Source: QQUD01 sp039029915
Lineage (GTDB): Bacteria; Chloroflexota; Anaerolineae; Promineifilales; Promineifilaceae
NCBI GenBank assembly: GCA_039029915.1
Contig: JBCCFD010000009.1
Location: 1-41,717, forward strand
Direction: 5' to 3'
DNA: 41,717 bases
Of the stretch, positions 8,392 through 16,437 are shown in pieces. Numbering within the stretch: position 1 is the first letter of the stretch; each line of letters begins with the position of its first letter. A program made the position numbers and the translations under genes. Below the pieces are notes generated by a model. That model saw only the letters and a program-made list of their open reading frames with translations. It was not told the origin of the DNA and made no database searches.

Positions 8392-8877
8392 ATGGTTCAG
8401 AGAGAAATGGTGATTCAAATGATTAGTATCGCAAGTGAAAAGCAGTTCAGTATTGGTAACATTTTTAATAATATCGCGAGCGCGTTTTTTACACCTAAAA
8501 GCAAATTACATTTTTTTTATGATGTCATCGGCTCAAAAGAAATTTCTTACTCAAACTGTATTGGTAGCCAGACTGTTGAGCTATCCCAAATTGTGGGCAG
8601 CACAAATGAAAGCCGCTGCCAAGACTTTGACGCCAGTTTTAAATTAGTTAGAGAATTTTCGAAGTCTCGCTTAGAAGGTGTTGAAAAAGCTTGGCGAACA
8701 AAGAAATTACCACCAATTTCTTTAGTCGAATTTGACGGGAAATATTTTGTTCAGGATGGCCATCATCGAGTAGCCATTGCCAAAAATAATGGTCAAGAAA
8801 AGATTAAAGCGATTGTTACAGTTGTTTGCTTAATTGAATCGAGTGCGACATTAAACTTGACGCCTGCGACCATCTAA
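8392..8877 (+). CDS. ParB/sulfiredoxin-fold domain protein
   Basis: About 161 residues from the first ATG; ATGs at 8407 and 8419 are also possible. The C-terminal half contains LPPISLVEFDGKYFVQDGHHRVAIAKNNG, read here as two motifs: a short strand, then the DGHHR loop typical of the ParB N-terminal/sulfiredoxin fold, which binds nucleotide. The N-terminal part has no recognised domain. Proteins of this size with a lone DGHHR domain are usually uncharacterised and not chromosome-partition ParB. It is divergent from the zinc-ribbon gene and convergent with the FAD monooxygenase. No operon partner is seen. Confidence 0.6.
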   Translation: MVQREMVIQMISIASEKQFSIGNIFNNIASAFFTPKSKLHFFYDVIGSKEISYSNCIGSQTVELSQIVGSTNESRCQDFDASFKLVREFSKSRLEGVEKAWRTKKLPPISLVEFDGKYFVQDGHHRVAIAKNNGQEKIKAIVTVVCLIESSATLNLTPATI

Positions 8878-8915
8878 ATGAAATATTGTGCTTGCCTTGC
8901 ATAAACAGTGAAAAC

Positions 8916-10241
8916 TTAGTCGCCCCTAGGACGAAAAATAAATCGGAGAAAGCCAATCAACAACAAGAGGATGGGTACTCCGATCATGAGCATATTGATC
9001 GTTTTTACATCACGTTTGTATGTTTCGATCCCTTTTTGCAACTCAAAATCCTCTGCAAACATGCCAAACATGCCCGGGTGTTTCGTTACAAGTCCTAATT
9101 GCTCAGCCACCATAAACATCGAAACCTCTGCGCTGATCTTTTCTCGATTTCGGCGATATGCATATTTGGTGTAGTATCGAATGTTTTCACCAATCTTTTG
9201 ATCATATTCCTGAAGGGCTTGACTGAGCGTCGGCTTCTGCAGAAATAGATTAACAAACGCCTCTACTGAAGTAATGCCAATATTTATTAAATCCCCTGTG
9301 CTTTCAAACCCGTGTGCTGAATCCCCTAATAGCAAGACAGATTTGTAGTAATAGGTTGGTGCTTTTACCTGTTCAAATTTACCCGTTACGCCTAACTCCC
9401 ACTCCTCATTCACAGTCTCTACAGAATCCATATATTCCGAAAAAAACTGCTCATTGACGGCTTTGGCCCGCTCATGAGGCACATCCAGATCATATTTGAT
9501 CAGAATGCTGATTTCTTCTTCGGGCTGTTGCATACAGGTTGTTACAATACGCATTTTTTCATTTGGTGATTGTGGTGGATTAGAGATGTAGACGTTTGAG
9601 GCATGAGATTTTTCACCACCGTCATACTTTTCCTTGAGCCTGCCAGTTGAGGGAAGACGATAAGCGTGCCAATAATCAAGCAGCGTTAAGGCGAATTCAT
9701 CTTCGGCATAGTCTGGATGAGCTTGGGCTAACTGCTTACGCGTAAAGCTGTTGATGCCGTCTGAGCCGATGAGAAGGTCAAAGGATAATTGGCCTTGGGA
9801 AGCCTCCGTGCAAATATTATTGTCAAAATCTATGGAAGTGACGTTTGATTCAAAGACGATAGGAATCTCTTCTGCAACAACTCGTTCATAGAGTGAAGTG
9901 ACGATATGATTTCGCCAGTGGGAGTAGGCATCATCTTGGGTGATTGTAAGGTTCAAGTCTTGCCCAAGTGCATTGACGTGAATGACGATACCAAAGTATT
10001 CGGAGCGCTCCGTCATAATATCGTCCCAAACATTGATCATTTCTAAAATTTTGATGGCAGCAGGTGCTAAAACGATTGGGAAGGTGAATCCATATTTATT
10101 GAGAAACTTTTCTTTGGATTGGCGCTCAAAAATGATGATATTTTTAAAATATGGTTTCAGCATGAGTGCTGCTACCATGCCAACTGGACCAGAGCCAATG
10201 ATGATAAGTTGATTATTAGATTGTGATTGAGAGGTTTTCAT
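8916..10241 (-). CDS. FAD-dependent monooxygenase with C-terminal membrane anchor
   Basis: 441 residues. The N-terminal Rossmann motif IIIGSGPVGMVAALML and the downstream ERQ bind the FAD ADP moiety. DLLIGSDGINSFTRK is the DG motif and LLLGDSAHGFESTGD is the GD motif of class A flavoprotein hydroxylases. The usual P-x-x-G-Q-G-x-N of the GD motif is replaced by ESTGDLIN, so the flavin/NAD(P)H loop is unusual. A hydrophobic segment (about 411-431) followed by arginines suggests a C-terminal membrane anchor, as in kynurenine 3-monooxygenase, but substrate cannot be told. It lies downstream of the TetR gene on the same strand, separated by two structured repeats, and may be under that regulator. 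Confidence 0.8.
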   Translation of the reverse strand: MKTSQSQSNNQLIIIGSGPVGMVAALMLKPYFKNIIIFERQSKEKFLNKYGFTFPIVLAPAAIKILEMINVWDDIMTERSEYFGIVIHVNALGQDLNLTITQDDAYSHWRNHIVTSLYERVVAEEIPIVFESNVTSIDFDNNICTEASQGQLSFDLLIGSDGINSFTRKQLAQAHPDYAEDEFALTLLDYWHAYRLPSTGRLKEKYDGGEKSHASNVYISNPPQSPNEKMRIVTTCMQQPEEEISILIKYDLDVPHERAKAVNEQFFSEYMDSVETVNEEWELGVTGKFEQVKAPTYYYKSVLLLGDSAHGFESTGDLINIGITSVEAFVNLFLQKPTLSQALQEYDQKIGENIRYYTKYAYRRNREKISAEVSMFMVAEQLGLVTKHPGMFGMFAEDFELQKGIETYKRDVKTINMLMIGVPILLLLIGFLRFIFRPRGD

Positions 10242-10271
10242 ATTTAACTTTTAGGTTTTTTCTTTTCACCC

Positions 10272-10386
10272 TTAGTGAAACGAAGTTCCTATTTTGAATA
10301 AAACAACGGCTTTAAACTTCGTTTCCTCGAGGTTCCAAAGCTTTTATCTAAGACGGTTTTCAAATTAGAAACTTCGGAAAACTTAA
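10272..10386 (-). repeat. 116-bp double-hairpin element, copy 1
   Basis: 115 bp, in tandem with copy 2 and sharing TTAA with it. Begins TTAGTGAAACGAAGTTCC; centre has CTTCGTTTCCTCGAGG; ends GAAACTTCGGAAAACTTAA. It can fold as two arms, GAAACGAAG with CTTCGTTTC and TTCCAAAG with CTTCGGAA (one mismatch), joined at the CCTCGAGG palindrome. Confidence 0.85.
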
Positions 10387-10498
10387 GTGAAACGAAGTTC
10401 CTGCTTTGAATAAAACGACGGCTGCAATCTTCGTTTCCTCGAGGTTCCGAAGCTTTTAACCAACAAGGTTTTCAAATTAGAAACTTCGGAACACTTAA
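10383..10498 (-). repeat. 116-bp double-hairpin element, copy 2
   Basis: 116 bp. Termini TTAAGTGAAACGAAGTTCC and CTTCGGAACACTTAA are imperfect inverted repeats. Two perfect 9-bp arms form inside: GAAACGAAG/CTTCGTTTC and GTTCCGAAG/CTTCGGAAC. The right end provides the TAA stop (10495-10497) of the TetR gene. Confidence 0.9.
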
Positions 10499-11046
10499 TC
10501 GTTTAATGTTGAAATGGGATTAAGAATTAGTTTGTTGATGTAATCGACCATCTCTTCGATTGAGTAAGGCATGTCATTTTTGAGCCACCACTTAATTAAT
10601 GCGTCAATTGAAGAGGCAAAGTGATAGGCTACGAGGTCCTTAGGTACATCCATTTCTCGAACGAATAAATGCCCTTCTTCTATTGCGGCCTGCAACATAG
10701 GTTTCAAGAGTTCATCAGCAGCAGGGCTTTGAGCCAAAGCAATAAAAAGGGTTGAGTTGGCCTGTGTGAATTTAAGAGAATTGGTTAAATTTTGCAATGG
10801 AGGGTTATCTTTAAATGAATAATCGAGGGTTTTCCGAAGGTCATGAATGAGGTCTTGAAGTATCGCATTTAATAAGGCCTCTTTCCCTTCATAATGCCTG
10901 TAAAAAGTTTTGTTCCCGACACCGGCCTGATTGATAATGTCTCGAACTGTGACTTTATCGTAGCCTTGGTCCGTAATAAGTTGAATGAATGCCTCTCGAA
11001 GCCGCTGGTCGGTTCGCTTAACTCTTAAATCTTCTGTATTCATCAT
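10495..11046 (-). CDS. TetR-family regulator, divergent from the AhpD-like selenoprotein gene
   Basis: 183 residues. The N-terminal TetR HTH (about 10-57) reads TDQRLREAFIQLI, then VTVRDIINQAGVGNKTFYRHY, with the usual helix-turn-helix and following KEALL. The C-terminal ligand domain is all-helical and shows no specific signature. It is transcribed away from the AhpD-like gene across a 96-bp gap that holds a promoter and a 7-bp inverted-repeat operator, so it most likely represses that gene and itself. The FAD monooxygenase lies downstream on the same strand. The stop codon is formed by the terminal TTAA of repeat copy 2, hinting that the element arrived at the very end of the gene and reset its C-terminus. 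Confidence 0.9.
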   Translation of the reverse strand: MMNTEDLRVKRTDQRLREAFIQLITDQGYDKVTVRDIINQAGVGNKTFYRHYEGKEALLNAILQDLIHDLRKTLDYSFKDNPPLQNLTNSLKFTQANSTLFIALAQSPAADELLKPMLQAAIEEGHLFVREMDVPKDLVAYHFASSIDALIKWWLKNDMPYSIEEMVDYINKLILNPISTLND

Positions 11047-11063
11047 GCATATTGTAGTTCATT

Positions 11064-11092
11064 TTGACAATTTTGGGCAGTTTTGCTACACT
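11064..11092 (+). promoter_or_regulatory. Sigma-70 promoter of the AhpD-like gene
   Basis: TTGACA at 11064-11069 and TACACT at 11087-11092 with an optimal 17-bp spacer. Transcription should start near 11099, inside the operator. Confidence 0.75.
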
Positions 11093-11124
11093 GTGTGTCG
11101 TAAATAAGACACTTTGTGTGTCTT
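11093..11124. promoter_or_regulatory. Candidate TetR operator
   Basis: AAGACAC (11106-11112), 5 bp, GTGTCTT (11118-11124) is a perfect inverted repeat. A further half-site GTGTGTC (11093-11099) lies just upstream and pairs with GACAC at 11108-11112. The sites cover the predicted transcription start, the position expected for repression. Confidence 0.65.
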
Positions 11125-11142
11125 TTGTGAAAGGAGAGTATA

Positions 11143-12102
11143 ATGCGAATTGATCTATTGAAAGGGGGTAAACGGCCGTTTCCCTTTCGAATAGCTATTA
11201 GATTTATGAAGTTACAGGCCGGCGTTTATTCCGGCCCGCCGTTAGCCTTAACCTATCGCCCTGATTTACTGACAAAAGATTTAAGAGATTATATGCTTCG
11301 CGGCATGCACGGCTCAGGCGGCTGGAGCAAAGGGGAAGCAGAGCTTTTTGCAGCGTTTGTGTCACGATTAAACAGCTGTAATTTTTGAACGGAAGCTCAC
11401 GCCGCAGTTGCGGCGACACATATTTCTCAAGAAACGATGAATGCCGTCTTGGCTGATTGGAAGACAGCTGATGTTTCACTAAAAATCTATGCCGCCCTGC
11501 GTCTTTTGGAGCGGTTAACATTAGATCCGATGTCGATTAACCAAGCGTTTATCGATGAACTGCGTCAAGCTGGCCTTGATGATCATGGGATGCGTGAAGT
11601 GGGTAATGTCTCCTTCCACTTTAATTTTATGAATCGCCTCGCTGATTCTTTTGATTTTGAGACTTTGAATGAGAGGGCGCAGGCTGTGGAGACGAAGATG
11701 CTGAATAGAAGCGGCCGTTTCCAAAAAGGTGCTCAGGCTGATCCTGTTTGGATAGTTGATGAAGATGGGCACATTCGCCCTACAGAACTTGCTCGAGCAC
11801 GCGTGCCGCTGTTGACAACGCCTGGTAAAACAACGTCAGAACTCAGGCAGGCTGCTGAAGCATTTACGGCCGTTCAACGTGGTCAAAGCAGACCCAAGCA
11901 CGACTCTTTGCCCAAAGGGCTTGAGCGCTATTTGAAAAAAGTAGCGCTTTACGCCTATAAGATTGTTGATCGACAGGTAGAAGCATTAAAAAAAGAAGGC
12001 TATACGGATGAGATGATCTATGAGATCACCATTGCGGGAGCGTATGGGGCAGCTTTGGTTGGTGTTGAAAGACTATTTGAAGTTTTGTATGGGGAGAAGT
12101 GA
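11143..12102 (+). CDS. AhpD-like (carboxymuconolactone decarboxylase superfamily) protein, predicted selenoprotein with in-frame TGA
   Basis: The frame runs 319 codons from an ATG with an AAAGGAG site to TGA at 12100-12102, broken once by TGA at 11386-11388 (codon 82). Sequence similarity to the AhpD/CMD family continues without a break: ELFAAFVSRLNSCNF before it and TEAHAAVAATHIS after it. The TGA falls on the second Cys of CxxCxxxH. Around it, Glu at -15, Cys at -3 and His at +4 match the Glu118/Cys130/Cys133/His137 set of mycobacterial AhpD as I recall it, so Sec would replace the proton-relay cysteine. A SECIS-like hairpin follows. Expected role: thiol/selenol peroxidase or disulfide reductase. 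The C-terminal half (KKEGYTDEMIYEITIAGAYGAALVGVERL, read in parts) is a second helical CMD-like region. A nonsense mutation is the alternative. Confidence 0.75.
11386..11415 (+). promoter_or_regulatory. Candidate bacterial SECIS element with its UGA
   Basis: UGA at 11386-11388 is followed after 11 nt by CGCCGC (11400-11405), loop AGUU (11406-11409) and GCGGCG (11410-11415). The stem is perfect and all G-C. The loop starts 17 nt after the UGA and has G at its second and U at its third position, like the GU of the E. coli fdhF loop. This fits the known bacterial rule (small loop, early G, 16-37 nt from UGA). Caution: the stem codes for Ala-rich HAAVAA, conserved in the family, which can pair by chance. 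Confidence 0.6.
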
Positions 12103-12119
12103 GCTTTAAATATGAAGAG

Positions 12120-12150
12120 GACCTGACGGGTTTTCAAAACCCGTCAGGTC
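12120..12150 (+). terminator. Perfect palindromic hairpin after the AhpD-like gene
   Basis: GACCTGACGGGTTTT (12120-12134) and AAAACCCGTCAGGTC (12136-12150) are perfect complements around one base. There is no T-run after it; it may end transcription from either side or be a dispersed palindrome. Confidence 0.6.
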
Positions 12151-12161
12151 TGGTTCGATGA

Positions 12162-12277
12162 TTAAGTGTTCCGAAGGTTCTAAATTGAATCCCTTCTTAG
12201 ATAAAAGTTTCGGAACCTCGAGGATACGAAGGTTGTCGCCGTTGCATTATTAAAAGCAGGAACTTCGTTTCACTTAA
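12162..12277 (+). repeat. 116-bp double-hairpin element, copy 3 (inverted)
   Basis: Inverted relative to copies 1 and 2 and of the same 116-bp length as copy 2. Ends are TTAAGTGTTCCGAAGG and CAGGAACTTCGTTTCACTTAA; the CCTCGAGG centre is kept. The right end supplies the TAA stop (12274-12276) of the beta-helix gene. Confidence 0.9.
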
Positions 12278-13413
12278 GGGGAATAGATAAGGGGCATAAA
12301 AATTTTGAACTCTGTTGCTTCAACCTCAACTGCCCCAATATCGGGACTGGACCCCTGCGGTCTTGATTCATCTCGTTGATCTTCTATCAACAGTGAATTG
12401 CCAGCATCAATGGCTGGGCTATCTTCCAGTAATGAATGCGTCCACGTATCACCCCCATTGTCTTGTAAGGGACCAAGTAAAGGGTCTTGGTTTGATATAT
12501 CGCCACTGTTGCTTAGCCCGCAGGAGCCATCACCATCTAAATTAGTGCCATTTGAATTGATATCTGAGATGTCTGAGCAATCTCCACCGCTAACGCTATT
12601 GGCAATGATACTGTTGTCTAAATCTATTTGCCTCGCAAGATTGAAAATGCCGCCGCCATTAAAGGTGGCTGAATTGTGGCTAATGGTGCTGTGGCTGATG
12701 GAAAAAGCGCCGCTCCCAATATTAAAAATGGCACCCCCACCTCCGGCAACGGCCGAATTATGGCTTAGCGTGCTGTTTGTTATGGAGATACTGCCAATTC
12801 CATCGTTGAAAATACCACCCCCATCAGCCGCTTGATTATCCATGATCGTACTATTCACAATAGTGATGGTACCTCCTCGATTTTCAATTCCGCCGCCGTG
12901 GCTGGTGGCTGAATTGCTTTTTAACGTACTGTTGGTAATGGTAATTGTGCCCTGCAAATTAAGAATACCGCCCCCCATGTCGGTTACATTTCCATTCATG
13001 ATGGTTATATTTTGAAAAGCAACGGCCGTATCCGCTTCAACTTCAAACGGCCGTACGCCAGAAATATCCTGCCCATCAATCGCAAAATCATTCCCTTCGA
13101 CTAGCAAGCCTGTACTGAGGTGTGTGTTACTAATATCCGTGCTGCTGGTTGTGAGGCTGATGTTTTGAGTAAAAGAAATCGTGTAGGTTCCAGCGGATGT
13201 TTTGCTATTAAAACAGCTAATCGCATCATTTAAATTTGCTTCGGTGCCAACAGCCCAACTGCTGTCGCTACAGTTGATTGTCATGGCTTGGGCTGTTGGG
13301 GTTCTGAGGGTGATTATCAAACCAATTAGGGGAATGAATGATAAACCGAGGATGACGAAGATTCTGGGAAAAACGGCCGTTTTGGCAAACTTGGACATCG
13401 ATGATGAAGGCAT
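12274..13413 (-). CDS. Exported right-handed beta-helix (Pmp-like repeat) protein
   Basis: 379 residues. An N-terminal signal peptide (about 17-43, FVILGLSFIPLIGLIITL with cleavage near AQA) leads into a serine/asparagine-rich domain with repeats of the form GGGI-F/E-N...ITNSTLxxNSA, seen at least five times between about 145 and 265. This is the GGGI/NST pattern of Pmp-like choice-of-anchor beta-helix proteins that are surface-exposed. A DGGDTWTHSLLEDSPAIDAG segment (in parts: NGGDT, SPAIDAG) and DIGAVE close the helix, as is common in bacterial versions. It ends with FKIFMPLIYSP, a short aromatic tail like those of Chloroflexota exported proteins. Two ACGGCCGT sites lie within, plus one in the signal region. 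The TAA comes from repeat copy 3. Confidence 0.8.
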   Translation of the reverse strand: MPSSSMSKFAKTAVFPRIFVILGLSFIPLIGLIITLRTPTAQAMTINCSDSSWAVGTEANLNDAISCFNSKTSAGTYTISFTQNISLTTSSTDISNTHLSTGLLVEGNDFAIDGQDISGVRPFEVEADTAVAFQNITIMNGNVTDMGGGILNLQGTITITNSTLKSNSATSHGGGIENRGGTITIVNSTIMDNQAADGGGIFNDGIGSISITNSTLSHNSAVAGGGGAIFNIGSGAFSISHSTISHNSATFNGGGIFNLARQIDLDNSIIANSVSGGDCSDISDINSNGTNLDGDGSCGLSNSGDISNQDPLLGPLQDNGGDTWTHSLLEDSPAIDAGNSLLIEDQRDESRPQGSSPDIGAVEVEATEFKIFMPLIYSP

Positions 13414-13610
13414 AATGTGTCTCTTTTTGAACTATTCAACAGTTGGCTTTGCAAGTGTGCGTTGACATCAATGCGGTTACAACTGTAGATGTCTATTTTG
13501 AGGGTGGCTCCCTAGATTACTTAGATGGCTTAATCTTATTTAATTTAGGGGTCGAATTGGAGAGGGAAAAAGGGGCTAGGACTTAACATCCGATAGCGTT
13601 TGCTCTGTTT

Positions 13611-13648
13611 GGGAAATAAAAAACGGCCGTTTCAAAAACGGCCGTTTT
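13611..13648 (-). terminator. Terminator built from two ACGGCCGT palindromes
   Basis: AAAACGGCCGTTT (13620-13632), 3-nt loop, AAACGGCCGTTTT (13636-13648) form a perfect 13-bp stem. Read on the minus strand it is followed by TTTTTTATTT, so it should terminate the acyl-CoA synthetase gene. Confidence 0.85.
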
Positions 13649-13677
13649 AAAAAGTCTAAACTGTTGTTCAGAAACGC

Positions 13678-15459
13678 TTATTCAGCGTAAAGCGCTTCAA
13701 TTGCATCTGCAAAGTGGTCATTGACAACCCGACGCTTGATTTTCATCGTTGCCGTCAACTCACCATCTTCAACCGTAAAGTCACGAGGGAGGATGTTGAA
13801 TTTACGAACTTGTTCAACTCGAGCAAACAATGGGTTCACGTGTTCATCAATCCCCTTTTGAATCGCATCAATCATCTTTTGATTGGTGTGTAGCTCGCCG
13901 CTGATTCCATTCGCTGAGGCAAAGGCAGCAGCAGCTTCAGGTTCAAGCGTCACCAAAGCGGTTAAATAGCGACGTTGCTCACCAATCACAACGGCTTGAG
14001 AAACCAAAGGAATATTCTTTAGAGCAGCTTCGATATTCTTTGGTGCAATGTTTTTACCACCCGATGTGATGATGATCTCTTTCTTACGACCAATAATGGT
14101 GAGGAAACCATCTTTATCAAATGCGCCGAGGTCCCCAGATTGCAACCACCCTTCTTTCAAATCACTTGCTGTTGCGGCGTCATTTTTATAGTAGCCTTTA
14201 AAGACATTTGGCCCTTTCATAACAATTTCGCCATCATCTAATAATTTGACTTCAGAGCCTGGGAATGCTTGACCGACGGTACCAAATTTGGTGGCTCCAG
14301 GGCGGTTGAATGTCGTTGGGCCAGACCCTTCAGATTGTCCATAAACCTCAAGGATTGTAATGTCGAGAGCGGCAAATAAATCGAGAATTTCTTTTGATAC
14401 AGGAGCTGCGCCCGTAATCCCGTATTTTGCTTCAGAAAAACCAAGAGCTTCTTTTACTTTTGAGAAGACTAATCGATCAGCTAGCTTATGTTGGAAAGCG
14501 AGTGCGCCTGAAGCCTCTTTCCCCATATTTTTCAAATCGCTGACCTGCTTACCGACGCCTAATGCCCAATTTGCAATACTTGCTCTTATCCCCGTGGCTT
14601 GAGACATGTTGCCTGAAACAGCCGCATGGAAGCGTTCCCAAATTCGTGGAACCCCAAAGAGGATAGTCGGTTGAATTTCTTTCAAGTTACTATTGAGATG
14701 ATCTTGAGGATGGTATTGAGCATAGTAAAGTTGGTAGCTAAATGTAATGGCGCTATGGATAGAGAACATTTGCTCAGCAATGTGTGAAAGTGGAAGATAA
14801 GAGAGGAGCCTATCTTCAGGGCCTAGTTCAAGCACTTCACCACTGTTTTTAGAGGTGGCAGCTAGATTCTCGTGCGTTAACATTACCCCTTTAGGAGGGC
14901 CTGTTGTACCTGAAGTGTAAATTAGCGTGGCAAGCTGATCAGGTTGTAAGTTAGCCATGGCTTCATCAATTTGTGAATCAGGAACGTCTTTTCCTTTTTC
15001 CATGAAGGCTTCCCATGATGAAGTCATGTCGTCATCAATATTTTCGCCTTTCATGGTCACAATGTGCTTGAGGCTAGGGATGTCCTGACGAACCTCGTTT
15101 ATTTTGTCCCACTGCATCTTGTTTTCGACCAAGAGGACAGGTGCTTCTGAATGTTCAACAATATATTTACATTCGTGAGGAGAGTTTGTGGTGTAAATAC
15201 CAGCAGCAGCACCACCAATCATCATAATGGCAAGATCCATAATGACCCATTCAGGACGATTAAAGCCTAGAATGGTAACGATATCCCCTTTCTTTGCGCC
15301 CATTGCGAGTAATGATTTTGCTGCTTGCCGTACTTGATTGTTGTATTCTTTCCAAGAGGTAGGTACCCAAGCACCGTTAATTCGTTCGTAATAAGCAGGT
15401 GCATTCGGCCGTTTTTTGGCATTATTTTCTAGCCGATGCAGAATGGTCTCTGTTGCCAT
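13678..15459 (-). CDS. Long-chain acyl-CoA synthetase (AMP-binding)
   Basis: 593 residues, typical of FadD15-type ligases of actinobacteria and Chloroflexota. It joins a fatty acid to CoA via acyl-AMP. Motifs: P-loop LIYTSGTTGPPKGVMLTH, then LPLSHIAEQ, YGQSEGSGPTTFN (adenine motif), GWLQSGDLGAFDKDGFLTIIGRKKE read as two motifs (ribose-binding Asp and hinge), and a C-terminal TATMKIKRR lysine region. A GAGAAGGAG ribosome site precedes the ATG. The next gene on the strand, the PIG-L deacetylase, is 124 bp upstream. It ends just before a terminator made from the iterated palindrome. Substrate chain length cannot be read from the sequence. Confidence 0.93.
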   Translation of the reverse strand: MATETILHRLENNAKKRPNAPAYYERINGAWVPTSWKEYNNQVRQAAKSLLAMGAKKGDIVTILGFNRPEWVIMDLAIMMIGGAAAGIYTTNSPHECKYIVEHSEAPVLLVENKMQWDKINEVRQDIPSLKHIVTMKGENIDDDMTSSWEAFMEKGKDVPDSQIDEAMANLQPDQLATLIYTSGTTGPPKGVMLTHENLAATSKNSGEVLELGPEDRLLSYLPLSHIAEQMFSIHSAITFSYQLYYAQYHPQDHLNSNLKEIQPTILFGVPRIWERFHAAVSGNMSQATGIRASIANWALGVGKQVSDLKNMGKEASGALAFQHKLADRLVFSKVKEALGFSEAKYGITGAAPVSKEILDLFAALDITILEVYGQSEGSGPTTFNRPGATKFGTVGQAFPGSEVKLLDDGEIVMKGPNVFKGYYKNDAATASDLKEGWLQSGDLGAFDKDGFLTIIGRKKEIIITSGGKNIAPKNIEAALKNIPLVSQAVVIGEQRRYLTALVTLEPEAAAAFASANGISGELHTNQKMIDAIQKGIDEHVNPLFARVEQVRKFNILPRDFTVEDGELTATMKIKRRVVNDHFADAIEALYAE

Positions 15460-15583
15460 TTGTTTCTCCTTCTCAAAATTAAGGTTAAATTATTAAGTTT
15501 TTCTCAAAAAAATTGCTGAAATTTTAATTTCTCGTAAATCTTCCTACCTATTTTTTATCATAAAGTAGGGTCTGCTGCAATTT

Positions 15584-16342
<759 letters not shown>

Positions 16343-16437
16343 TGAAGAGAGCCTCCTATTTTGAAAAGATTTTGTGAAGTCTATAATTATACTTTGATTG
16401 TCGTTTTAGTTAGACTAATCTCTAAGAATAGTCCAAT

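Noticed and set aside
11386..11388. Reading the TGA as UGA=Trp or Gly genetic code
   Set aside because: Other genes in the window, including this one at 12100-12102 and the WYL gene, end with TGA, and no other gene has internal TGA codons.
11143..11388. Calling two separate genes (81 aa and 221 aa) or a frameshifted pseudogene
   Set aside because: Both parts are in the same frame with no indel, and the family motif spans the TGA; the second part has no ribosome site before its first ATG.
12398..12835. Long plus-strand ORF opposite the beta-helix gene
   Set aside because: Antisense shadow of the repetitive GGGI/NST coding sequence; no ribosome site and low-complexity composition.
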